NCBI GenBank assembly: GCA_030613145.1
Contig: JAUWMM010000023.1
Coordinates: 1-11,547 of the forward strand
Direction of reading: 5' to 3'
DNA length: 11,547 nt
DNA from: Desulfobacterales bacterium
GTDB lineage: Bacteria > Desulfobacterota > Desulfobacteria > Desulfobacterales > C00003060
This document shows, piece after piece, positions 5,336 through 11,547 of the stretch (position 1 is the stretch's first letter; each line of letters begins with the position of its first letter). A program made the translations under genes and the position numbers. Below the pieces are notes generated by a model. It was not told the DNA's origin and ran no database searches. It saw nothing but the letters and a program-made list of their open reading frames with translations.

Positions 5336-7525
5336 ATGCCAAAAAAATCTATAACCATCGCCCTTGCCGGGAATCCTAACTCGGGTAAGAGCACTATTTT
5401 TAACAATTTGACCGGCACCCGTCAAAAGGTAGGAAACTGGCCCGGTGTTACGGTCGAGAAAAAGGAAGGGCACCTCAAGACCAACGGTTATGACCTTGCC
5501 GTGGTGGACCTCCCCGGCACGTACAGCCTCACTGCCTACTCCATTGAAGAAATTGTTGCCCGCAATTTCATCCTGGATGAAAAGCCCGAGGTGGTAGTCG
5601 GTATCATTGATGCCTCCAATCTGGAACGTAATCTGTACTTAGCCACACAGCTTCGCGAACTCGACACAAAGGTTATTTTTGTCCTCAATATGGCTGATTG
5701 TGCCAGAGAGCGAGGTATCAAGATCGATGCAGATAAGCTCTTTGAACTTCTCGATGTACCCGTTGTCTTTACGGTTGGAAACAGGAACAAAGGAACACAG
5801 GAGCTCCTTAAAACGATCATCTCGGTGGCAGAGACCGAGATAGATCTTCCTCGCACCCGCCGGGTCTATTACGGCAAAGATATCGAAAAGGCCATCAATG
5901 AACTATCAGAATTCATAAGAGAGAAATCCAGCGCAGAGCTTCCCTATCATATCCGGTGGATTGCAATAAAGCTTCTTGAAAACGACAAAATCGTCAAAGA
6001 CCGGGTACTCGAATCTACAACTCCACACGGCGAGGCCATACTTCAACAAGCAGAACTAAAGCGCGAGTACCTTCGTGAATTCTTTGATGAAGAGCCGGAG
6101 ATCGTCATGACCGACCACCGCTACGGTTTTATTGCGGGAATTGTCAAAGAGGTCCTTAAGACGGTCTCAAAACAACGGGTGGACGTTTCGCGGCAAATAG
6201 ACCAGGTATTGACTAACCGCCTTCTGGGGCTTCCCATCTTTGTTTTTTTTATTTGGGCCATGTTTCAACTCACTTTTTCATTAGGGGCCTACCCCATGGA
6301 CTGGATCGATGCGGGTGTGGGATGGCTGGGTGTGAGTGCCGGTCGAATCCTGCCAGAGGGCTTATTCGCTGATTTAATCGTGAACGGTATAATTGCCGGC
6401 GTGGGAAGTGTCGCCATATTCTTGCCAAATATTCTTATTCTGTTTTTCTGCATTGCCCTGTTTGAGGATACCGGCTATATGGCCCGAGCTGCCTTCTTAA
6501 TGGATAAGGTCATGCACCTCATAGGGCTTCACGGCAAATCTTTTATTCCCATGCTTATGGGGTTTGGCTGCAATGTCCCGGCCATCATGGCTACTCGGAC
6601 TCTCGAGAGTGAAAAGGACCGCATCTTGACGATTCTGATCAATCCCATGATGTCGTGTGCAGCCAGGCTGCCAGTGTATATCCTGCTGGCGGGAGCGTTC
6701 TTTGGGGCCAAGGCCGGCAATGCTATCTTCTCCATCTATGCCTTAGGTATTGTACTGGCGATTTCCGTGGGTCGCCTATTTCGATCGACTCTGCTCAGAG
6801 GCAAGGTTGCTCCCTTTGTGATGGAACTCCCACCGTACCGTGTCCCCATGTTCAAGGGGCTGTTGATCCACATGTGGGATCGCAGCAAGATCTTCCTTAA
6901 AAAGATAGGAGGCGTGATCCTGATCGGCTCGGTTATTATTTGGTTCTTGAGTGCCTTTCCCAAACATGTCCAATTTTCAAGGAATTACGAAAGCGAGATA
7001 GCAAATATCAGTGCCCACTATGACTCCAACATTGTCTCAGCGCGGGGTGATGTCCTGGAACGACTTGTCAGGGAAAGGGACGAGGCGATTTCGACCCTGG
7101 AAAGCCTTCAGGCAAGAGAAAAGATTGAAAGCTCATATATAGGCCGGCTGGGCAAATTATTGGCCCCTGTGTTTGCTCCCATTGGCATGGACTGGCGCGG
7201 GAGCGTGGCAGTGGTTACGGGATTTGTGGCCAAAGAGATTGTTGTAAGCACTATGGGGGTCCTGTATGCTGCAGGGGCTGATGGGGAAGAAGAGAGCGAG
7301 GCCCTGAAAGTGGCCTTGAAAAAATCCAACATGACTCCCCTTTCTGCATATGCCATGATGGCCTTTGTGCTCATTTATGTGCCCTGCTTTGCCACGGTGG
7401 CGGTCATCAGGCGTGAGACCAATTCCTGGAAGTGGGCTGTATTTAGTATTACCTACAGCACCATATTGGCCTGGCTCGTTGCTTTCTTGATCTATCAGGG
7501 CGGTAAAGTAGTCGGGCTTGGCTAG
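5336..7525 (+). CDS. feoB: Ferrous iron transporter FeoB (GTPase-permease)
   Basis: This 729-residue inner-membrane protein takes up Fe(II). The N-terminal G domain shows G1 GNPNSGKS (12-19), a G2-region segment NWPGVTVEKKEG (34-45), G3 DLPGTY (58-63) and G4 NMAD (118-121). The usual G5 SA pair is replaced by VGNRNKG. A helical GDI-like spacer follows to about residue 285. The membrane part has about eight hydrophobic segments and both gate motifs: GKSFIPMLMGFGCNVPAIMA with MMSCAARLPVYILLAGAFF, and RGSVAVVTGFVAKEIVVSTMG. A hydrophilic, charge-rich helical segment of about 55 residues (about 545-600, including RGDVLERLVRERDEA) sits between the gates and may be a coiled coil. The ATG lies three bases after the feoA stop without a strong site, suggesting coupling. 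No feoC is seen. The TAG stop lies inside the left terminal repeat of the element at 7521-7713. Confidence 0.97.
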   Translation: MPKKSITIALAGNPNSGKSTIFNNLTGTRQKVGNWPGVTVEKKEGHLKTNGYDLAVVDLPGTYSLTAYSIEEIVARNFILDEKPEVVVGIIDASNLERNLYLATQLRELDTKVIFVLNMADCARERGIKIDADKLFELLDVPVVFTVGNRNKGTQELLKTIISVAETEIDLPRTRRVYYGKDIEKAINELSEFIREKSSAELPYHIRWIAIKLLENDKIVKDRVLESTTPHGEAILQQAELKREYLREFFDEEPEIVMTDHRYGFIAGIVKEVLKTVSKQRVDVSRQIDQVLTNRLLGLPIFVFFIWAMFQLTFSLGAYPMDWIDAGVGWLGVSAGRILPEGLFADLIVNGIIAGVGSVAIFLPNILILFFCIALFEDTGYMARAAFLMDKVMHLIGLHGKSFIPMLMGFGCNVPAIMATRTLESEKDRILTILINPMMSCAARLPVYILLAGAFFGAKAGNAIFSIYALGIVLAISVGRLFRSTLLRGKVAPFVMELPPYRVPMFKGLLIHMWDRSKIFLKKIGGVILIGSVIIWFLSAFPKHVQFSRNYESEIANISAHYDSNIVSARGDVLERLVRERDEAISTLESLQAREKIESSYIGRLGKLLAPVFAPIGMDWRGSVAVVTGFVAKEIVVSTMGVLYAAGADGEEESEALKVALKKSNMTPLSAYAMMAFVLIYVPCFATVAVIRRETNSWKWAVFSITYSTILAWLVAFLIYQGGKVVGLG

Positions 7526-7713
7526 TTTCCATCCATAAATGGCCCTTTTCCGCAATCTCGGCGTCAAACTGCGGGGTTGCTTGTGCGACGTACCTCGGTA
7601 CGCCTCCGCGCAACCCCTTGTTTCCCTTGACCTTGCGGAAAATTGCTCATTTCTGAATTGGAAACGTACGCTTGTGCCCATTGAGTTTTTACGATTCGTG
7701 GATGGACACTAGC
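7521..7713. mobile_element. 193-bp MITE-like palindromic element with terminal inverted repeats
   Basis: The left end (7521-7540) and the reverse complement of the right end (7694-7713) agree at 17 of 20 positions; both begin GCTAGT and share TCCATCCA. Inside, nested inverted repeats continue. GTTTCCA (7525-7531) pairs with TGGAAAC (7659-7665), and TTTTCCGCAA (7546-7555) with TTGCGGAAAA (7633-7642). GGGGTTGC (7573-7580) pairs with GCAACCCC (7610-7617). The centre is CGTACC-TC-GGTACG (7589-7602). It encodes no protein that I can support. CTAG at both outer ends could be a 4-bp target duplication or part of the repeat. It may also fold as the transcription end of the feo operon, though no T-run follows the central hairpin. 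A further inverted repeat, AGTTTTTAC (7684-7692) with GTAAAAACT (7738-7746), straddles the right end. Bases 7714-7778 hold nothing else. Confidence 0.6.
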
Positions 7714-7778
7714 TAATCCTCACGGATTTCCTGCGCTGTAAAAACTTCTGAAAGAGTAATATAGAGCATGATCCAGAG

Positions 7779-8546
7779 TCACGGTAACACTATCTCCATG
7801 AGGTCCTCTGCCAGTACAAGTGGGCCGTGGTAGGTTTTTCGACACTGTTCGAAGACATCAACTGCATCGCATTCCGGGTAGAAGTGGCTTAGTACTAGCT
7901 TTTTTACCCCTGCCTGGGTCGCAATTCTTCCTGCCAGCGATGGAGTCAGATGCCCAGGAACCTTCATCTCGTCCGGAAGAGCAGATTCACAAATCAGGAC
8001 ATCTACCCCTTTTGCCAGTGTAACAAGGTTGTCACAGAGATCGGTATCCCCTGAATAGACAACAGATTTTCCGTTAGGTCCGGTGATCCGGTAGGCAAGG
8101 CTCATGTCTGTATGTTCCATTGGCAGGCTGTCCACGTCAAAGAGTTCGCAGTCGAGGTGGTCAAGGCCCTTTGTGTTGAGTTCTGAAATCCTCAGCAGGC
8201 CCGGTGCCAGTTCGATCCATTCACCATAAGCAAATTTGAGTTTTTCGTAAAAGTTTACAAATCCCTCAGCCGCTACAATTGTAAATGGCTTAAGCCGTCT
8301 GTAGGTGTTAGGGTACTTGCTAGCAAACAAGAGAGTAACCAGTTCGCCCGTATGGTCTGGGTGGAGATGGCTGTAAAAGATGTGAGAAAGCCTATCAATA
8401 GTGACCCCTGCCTCAAGGAGTCGCCTCATGGTACCTGCTCCAGAATCAAACAGTAGCAGGCTTTGACCTATCTCAATCAAGACCGAACAACTGCTCCGTT
8501 TCAAAGAGGGCACACACGTACCGGAGCCGAGTATTGTTATTTTCAT
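7779..8546 (-). CDS. Ribonuclease Z-like metallo-beta-lactamase-fold hydrolase
   Basis: This is a 255-residue soluble MBL-fold metal-dependent hydrolase. The first strand ITILGSGTCVPSLKR is typical of the RNase Z/arylsulfatase branch. The metal motif SHLHPDHTGE lies at residues 59-68, followed by LPMEHTDMSLAYRI, the bridging aspartate in YSGDTD, CESA, GHLTPS and the last histidine in LSHFYPECD. All expected di-zinc ligands therefore seem present. It is shorter than typical bacterial RNase Z (about 300 residues) and no clear exosite arm is visible, so tRNA processing is not assured. A generic phosphodiesterase or other hydrolase role is equally possible. The ATG at 8546 has AAGGGG nine bases upstream. 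It lies downstream of the DUF3786 gene on the same strand, but the 148-base gap suggests separate expression. Confidence 0.85.
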   Translation of the reverse strand: MKITILGSGTCVPSLKRSSCSVLIEIGQSLLLFDSGAGTMRRLLEAGVTIDRLSHIFYSHLHPDHTGELVTLLFASKYPNTYRRLKPFTIVAAEGFVNFYEKLKFAYGEWIELAPGLLRISELNTKGLDHLDCELFDVDSLPMEHTDMSLAYRITGPNGKSVVYSGDTDLCDNLVTLAKGVDVLICESALPDEMKVPGHLTPSLAGRIATQAGVKKLVLSHFYPECDAVDVFEQCRKTYHGPLVLAEDLMEIVLP

Positions 8547-8628
8547 GATCTACAGCCCCTTACACCGCCAGATTTTTTACAAGTTGTATTGTTTTTGTAA
8601 CACCTTGCGTGTCCGAAAAAGTGCCGTT

Positions 8629-8648
8629 TTGCTCACAGGAGTGAGCAA
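8629..8648. other. Perfect 8-bp hairpin between the DUF3786 and MBL genes
   Basis: TTGCTCAC (8629-8636) and GTGAGCAA (8641-8648) pair perfectly around AGGA. Read on the minus strand it follows the DUF3786 stop (8695) by about 45 bases. A T-run (CTTTTT) comes only about ten bases later, so it is at best a weak terminator. An operator dyad for the MBL gene is another option. Confidence 0.4.
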
Positions 8649-8694
8649 GATCGGGCCTTTCTCAAAAAGCTATACACTTAGTTGTTTTCAATGG

Positions 8695-9336
8695 TTAGGA
8701 TTTGTTTGAAAATTGACGAGCGATGCCTATTACCTTGTACACCGTTGCCCCGGCCAGGTAAGCAATATCCTCTGTGGGCAGATACGAAGCTATCGATTTG
8801 TCAAAATAGAGATTCGCTTCGGGCGGAAACTCCTCGTCCCCCCTCCATAAAGACAGGACCACCGGCACGCGAGGGAGTGCAGAGATCTTCAGGGCCTTGT
8901 CCCCAGGAGATGACGACACCCGGCCGATCACTTTGGCAACTTCACCCAGGAGTGAGGGTTTTGCTCCGAAGTATTTTACCAACGGCACGATTGCCCGTTT
9001 TGTAAACGCCCCATAATAGAAGGAGCCAGAGGGTACTTCCCGGAATGTAATCCACTCATCGGCAACAGGCTCTCCTCTGGCCGTGATCAAATAGTGGAGA
9101 AGGAGTGCCTGATCAGGAATCTTAAGGGGGCTAGAGTTTTCATCAAAAAAAATCGTGTCGTTGTGCACGCTGAGAGTATATGTATGGCCCAGGTAAGGAA
9201 TCTTAACTTGTCTTATCCCAGCAGGGACCCGCTCCAGTGAAAGGCCCGCATTGGCACAGCACCTTTCTATATCAAGCTTTGACAGGGTATCGAGAGCCAG
9301 CGCCCGCGACGTTTCATAATCATGTTGTGTCGGCAT
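8695..9336 (-). CDS. DUF3786 domain-containing protein
   Basis: This is a 213-residue soluble protein. Its C-terminal half carries the DUF3786 pattern: LSLWRGDEEFPPEANLYFDK followed by SIASYLPTEDIAYLAGATVY. The middle segment LPDQALLLHYLITARG-like (here IPDQALLLHYL) and EVPSGSFYYGAF also fit. The N-terminal part has a CC pair at residues 26-27. The function of the family is unknown. From general knowledge it is found in anaerobes, often those with corrinoid or Wood-Ljungdahl enzymes, but no such gene is nearby here. The ATG at 9336 is the only sensible start and lacks a clear ribosome binding site (CCTATTTGAAAAA precedes it). Confidence 0.8.
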   Translation of the reverse strand: MPTQHDYETSRALALDTLSKLDIERCCANAGLSLERVPAGIRQVKIPYLGHTYTLSVHNDTIFFDENSSPLKIPDQALLLHYLITARGEPVADEWITFREVPSGSFYYGAFTKRAIVPLVKYFGAKPSLLGEVAKVIGRVSSSPGDKALKISALPRVPVVLSLWRGDEEFPPEANLYFDKSIASYLPTEDIAYLAGATVYKVIGIARQFSNKS

Positions 9337-9364
9337 TTTTTCAAATAGGTCCAGGTCGATATTT

Positions 9365-9376
9365 TCATATATATGA
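9365..9376. promoter_or_regulatory. 12-bp perfect AT-rich palindrome upstream of the DUF3786 gene
   Basis: TCATATATATGA is a perfect palindrome about 29 bases before the DUF3786 start codon, in the region where promoter and operator would be expected. No fitting -35 is seen at the normal distance. It may be an operator or chance in AT-rich DNA. Confidence 0.25.
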
Positions 9377-9453
9377 TGACATAGGGCATAAGCTTAGTAA
9401 ACCCTAACATTGCATTAACAACATAGCAAAAGAAGAAAAAAGCCAAGAAGAAC

Positions 9454-9561
9454 ATGTTATTGGGTAAACAGAAGAAAAGCTTGATGAAGAATCCATATTG
9501 TGAGAAGAAGACCAAGGGCTCGGCTTACCGCAAGAAGCCGGGCCTCAGGTTACGACCTTGA
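9454..9561 (+). CDS. Possible 35-residue basic peptide
   Basis: ATG at 9454 to TGA at 9559-9561 encodes a very basic peptide (11 Lys, 4 Arg) starting MLLGKQKKSLMKNPYCEKK and ending RKKPGLRLRP. It has one cysteine and no hydrophobic segment. AAGAAG lies about five bases before the ATG and is a weak ribosome binding site. I do not recognise it. The underlying DNA is A-rich and ends in a hairpin, so the reading frame may be accidental. Confidence 0.2.
   Translation: MLLGKQKKSLMKNPYCEKKTKGSAYRKKPGLRLRP
9517..9544 (+). other. GC-rich hairpin
   Basis: GGCTCGGCTT (9517-9526) pairs with AAGCCGGGCC (9535-9544) over ten base pairs including one G-U, with an 8-base loop (ACCGCAAG). No T-run follows. 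It could belong to a small RNA or leader upstream of the membrane protein gene. Confidence 0.35.
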
Positions 9562-9678
9562 TAGCACCAAGAGGCTTTTGGGGCCCGTCATAAATCGACA
9601 AGAATGTCTATAGAATCCCCGATGGCAGACAGGGGCTTACCTGAGAACGCACGGGGTGTAAAGGAGGAGAAAGAAGTT

Positions 9679-9909
9679 ATGAAGACATTCATCAGGGGCA
9701 TTATGGATATCATTTGCTTGGTTCTTGGCCCATTTTTTACAGCATTTTACCTTTTTGATTTTAGCCATGGACCAGCCGGGCCGGGTCCCTTTTACTATTA
9801 TTATCGGCATAACTCAAAACTCGGGTTGGGTCTTGGAGTCGCCTTAATTTGTTTGGGTTTTCTATTAAGATACTGGAGAAAACATGCCCCTCCCCCTTCT
9901 TCTTTCTAA
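9679..9909 (+). CDS. Small two-helix membrane protein, unknown function
   Basis: This is a 76-residue protein with two hydrophobic segments, IMDIICLVLGPFFTAFYLF (about 8-26) and LGLGLGVALICLGFLLRYW (about 48-66). They are joined by a Gly/Pro/Tyr-rich loop containing GPGPFYYYYRHN, and the basic C-terminal tail ends in PPPSSF. The ATG at 9679 is chosen over the upstream ATG at 9604 because an excellent Shine-Dalgarno sequence, AAGGAGGAGA (9661-9670), lies eight bases before it. I do not recognise the family. Its stop codon overlaps that of the convergent OmpA-type gene. Confidence 0.65.
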   Translation: MKTFIRGIMDIICLVLGPFFTAFYLFDFSHGPAGPGPFYYYYRHNSKLGLGLGVALICLGFLLRYWRKHAPPPSSF

Positions 9910-11282
9910 TCGTTAAAAATCATCATCTCAATGCGTCGATTTTTGGCCCGGCCTTCCGCGTTTTTATTGCTGGCAACCGGTCTTGATTCGCCATAGCCTT
10001 TTGTAATTATATCGGCCGATTTGAAGTTGCCAACTTTTACGAGGAATTTGGCAATATTTTCAGCTCGTTTTCGTGAAAGGGGTAAATTTGTCTTTTCGTC
10101 GCCGATCGCATCAGTATGGCCTGAAATTTCTAATCGTGAGCCGGGGAATTGCCGAATAGCGCTTATGATCTTATTCAAAAGCTCAAAGTTCTGGGCAAGG
10201 ATTTCCGAGCCGCCGGACGGGAAGTAAAATCCATGCGCAGATATAAGAACATTATCTCCTTTTCGGTAAACTTGAGCTTCCCTAGAGTTAAACAATGCCT
10301 GTACGTATTCAAATTTCTGCTTAGCAATTCTGTCGCGGCGTTCCTTTTCCTCGTAACCCTTACGTATATTTTCGGCAATATGTTGAGATTCCACTAACGA
10401 ATTAATCTTGTCATGCAATGAGCGAATAACCATCCGATTCGGTTGCTCAAAGTTTAGTTCGTCTTCAAAGGGCTCATTAATTTTTGTCAATTGTTGCCAA
10501 TACCATAGCAATACATCTTCGCGCGAGTATTTGCGTCGTTCAAAGACCCTGGCGAGATCTGCTATTTGACATGCCTTTTTAGCCAGGGCGGATGATAGCT
10601 CCGCATGTTCGTTCGCCTTATCTATATTAGCAGGATCCATTTGAAGGGTCGACATTGCAAGGTTTAACTCTTTTCTAGCTAACTGAAAAGTTTTTGGGGC
10701 ATAGTCATCTGCATCAATATACTTGGCTTGTTCAAAGGCTGCTTTTGCAAATCCTAAGGTCCCTTCCTCTAATGCCCTGATTTCAAGTTTGCCATAGGTA
10801 TTGAGCAGTGCAGGACGACAATCTTTAGCTTCATTGATTTTGCCATGTTCAAAAAGAACACACGCTTCGCGAAGCATCCTCTCCACGTTCTCATACTCTT
10901 TATTGAACAACTCCGTTGCTCCCGCTTTGCGAGCGCGTTCCCGGTACCCGTTCACTTCCCACATGAACTGTTTTGCATTTTCAGCATCTGTTTCCGCCTT
11001 TTTTAGAATCTTTAATCCCTTTCTTGCTTTGCGCTCGGCTTGACCTTCATCCCCCTTGCGAGCAAACTCAATTGATTCGGTAAGCCTGTCCCTTGCTTCA
11101 ACAAATCCTTCTGGGGCAAAAACATCGACTTCGTTTTCTTTGGCTTGCGCTAAGCTTTTGTCCAGGCTGGCAATCGATTTAAACTTATTATAGATTTCAT
11201 CCTGAGTCAGGCGCACATCGCTTGAGGCACAGCCTACGGCTAAGGCCAGTACGAAAGCCAATAACAACACAATCTTTTTCAT
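9906..11282 (-). CDS. OmpA-family peptidoglycan-binding lipoprotein with DUF4398-like helical N-terminus
   Basis: This is a 458-residue envelope protein. The N-terminus is a lipoprotein signal (MKKIVLLLAFVLALAVGC, lipobox Cys18); the Ala at +2 suggests outer-membrane placement. Residues about 25-335 are almost wholly alpha-helical and charged. They hold repeats of a pattern seen in DUF4398 proteins (FAPEGFVEARDRLTESIEFA and YAPKTFQLARKELNLAM, each followed by an Ala/Lys-rich helix). Residues 342-458 are an OmpA C-terminal domain with ISGHTDAIGD (386-395), LSRKRAENIAKFL, GYGESRP and NRRIEMMIF, which anchors the protein to peptidoglycan. It probably ties the outer membrane to the wall. The ATG at 11282 has AGGGGGA seven bases upstream and begins the signal peptide; the GTG at 11318 would add an unlikely extension. 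The stop overlaps the stop of the convergent small membrane protein gene. Confidence 0.9.
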   Translation of the reverse strand: MKKIVLLLAFVLALAVGCASSDVRLTQDEIYNKFKSIASLDKSLAQAKENEVDVFAPEGFVEARDRLTESIEFARKGDEGQAERKARKGLKILKKAETDAENAKQFMWEVNGYRERARKAGATELFNKEYENVERMLREACVLFEHGKINEAKDCRPALLNTYGKLEIRALEEGTLGFAKAAFEQAKYIDADDYAPKTFQLARKELNLAMSTLQMDPANIDKANEHAELSSALAKKACQIADLARVFERRKYSREDVLLWYWQQLTKINEPFEDELNFEQPNRMVIRSLHDKINSLVESQHIAENIRKGYEEKERRDRIAKQKFEYVQALFNSREAQVYRKGDNVLISAHGFYFPSGGSEILAQNFELLNKIISAIRQFPGSRLEISGHTDAIGDEKTNLPLSRKRAENIAKFLVKVGNFKSADIITKGYGESRPVASNKNAEGRAKNRRIEMMIFND

Positions 11283-11298
11283 CTTCAATCCCCCTAAC

Positions 11299-11345
11299 CC
11301 GGAAAAGCCGGAAAACACGAAATTCGAAACAAATACGGAATCAGA
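11299..11345. repeat. Repeat-like spacer between the lipoprotein gene and tRNA genes
   Basis: The spacer from 11283 to 11419 has a small hairpin (CCGG-AAAAG-CCGG, 11299-11311) just upstream of the lipoprotein ribosome binding site. A run of ACGAAATTCGAAACAAATAC-type words follows, and GAAATTCG recurs near 11395. This looks like degenerate dispersed repeat sequence. I see no convincing promoter or terminator. Confidence 0.35.
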
Positions 11346-11419
11346 ATGTTCATTGGAAGCAAATACGAGCCAAGAAGGGCAGGAATATGATCTTGAAATT
11401 CGTAATCAGTAAATTTTAT

Positions 11420-11496
<77 letters not shown>

Positions 11497-11513
11497 ATAT
11501 TCATATAAAAAAA

Positions 11514-11547
11514 TGGGGTGAGTGAAGGGACTTGAACCCTCGACCCC
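11514..11547 (-). tRNA. 3' part of a second tRNA, probably tRNA-His (partial)
   Basis: Read on the minus strand, the T arm GAGGG-TTCAAGT-CCCTT is followed by the acceptor strand CACTCAC, a discriminator C and an encoded CCA. A C at the discriminator position is the hallmark of bacterial tRNA-His. The anticodon lies beyond the window, so identity is inferred. It precedes tRNA-Arg by 17 bases and is probably in the same transcript. Confidence 0.8.

Larger units (their letters stand above)
9337..9678. other. 342-base divergent intergenic region
   Basis: It separates the divergent DUF3786 gene and the small membrane protein gene. It holds an AT-rich palindrome near the DUF3786 start (9365-9376), an A-rich tract around 9430-9480, a doubtful 35-codon reading frame (9454-9561) and a GC-rich hairpin (9517-9544). 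I find no promoter with well-spaced -35 and -10 hexamers on either strand. Confidence 0.5.

Noticed and set aside
7573..7617. Simple intrinsic terminator for feoB
   Set aside because: The inner stem is followed by CTTGTTTCCC rather than a run of T, and the symmetry extends far beyond a normal terminator, so an element call fits better.
7157..7681. 174-codon minus-strand frame over the 3' end of feoB and the palindromic element
   Set aside because: It is antisense to the conserved FeoB gate region; its length is explained by the codon bias of feoB and by the palindrome.
7521..7713. CRISPR or tandem-repeat array
   Set aside because: The repeats here are inverted and nested, not direct and evenly spaced; no array occurs in the window.
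7779..8546. Confident assignment as RNase Z (rnz)
   Set aside because: The metal ligands fit, but the protein is short and no exosite arm is visible, so only the fold is called.

Overview
The window reads as a chromosomal segment of an anaerobic Gram-negative bacterium, most likely a deltaproteobacterium in the broad sense (Desulfobacterota). The evidence is a ferrous iron (Feo) system under a Fur-type regulator, a DUF3786 protein (a family found mainly in anaerobes), a LarE sulfur transferase, an OmpA-type outer-membrane lipoprotein, and intergenic spacers filled with short degenerate repeats of a kind common in such genomes. This placement is inferred from gene content, not from a marker gene.

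Left part (1-3702). After the 3' end of an unrecognised gene come larE (ATP-dependent sacrificial sulfur transferase) and, about 200 bases on, a YcaO-domain protein with a C-terminal TPR domain. Both are on the plus strand and may form one sulfur-chemistry module, since YcaO enzymes activate backbone amides (often for thioamide or azoline formation) and LarE hands over sulfur. No precursor peptide or larABC gene is visible. A small P-loop ATPase (AAA_28/NadR-like) converges on ycaO from the minus strand and has its own recognisable promoter.

Middle (3703-7713). A non-coding stretch carries an 86-bp imperfect palindrome and a possible promoter, followed by a FmdB-type zinc-ribbon gene. A strong promoter with an overlapping dyad then leads into a tight three-gene operon: a Fur regulator fused to a FeoA domain, a stand-alone FeoA, and FeoB. 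The gene spacings are 2 and 3 bases. The expected logic is iron- or metal-responsive control of ferrous iron uptake, with the regulator itself carrying the FeoA/SH3-like module. The feoB stop codon lies within the left end of a 193-bp element with 20-bp imperfect terminal inverted repeats and a nested central palindrome, resembling a MITE or a large palindromic repeat.

Right part (7714-11547). On the minus strand are an RNase Z-like metallo-beta-lactamase-fold hydrolase and a DUF3786 protein. A non-coding stretch with one doubtful 35-codon ORF follows, then a small two-helix membrane protein on the plus strand. This meets, tail to tail with overlapping stop codons, an OmpA-family lipoprotein. 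The window ends in a tRNA cluster on the minus strand: a complete tRNA-Arg(TCG) and the 3' part of what is probably tRNA-His.

The points most worth a second look are the Fur-FeoA fusion heading feoAB, the larE-ycaO/TPR pairing, and the two large palindromic elements.
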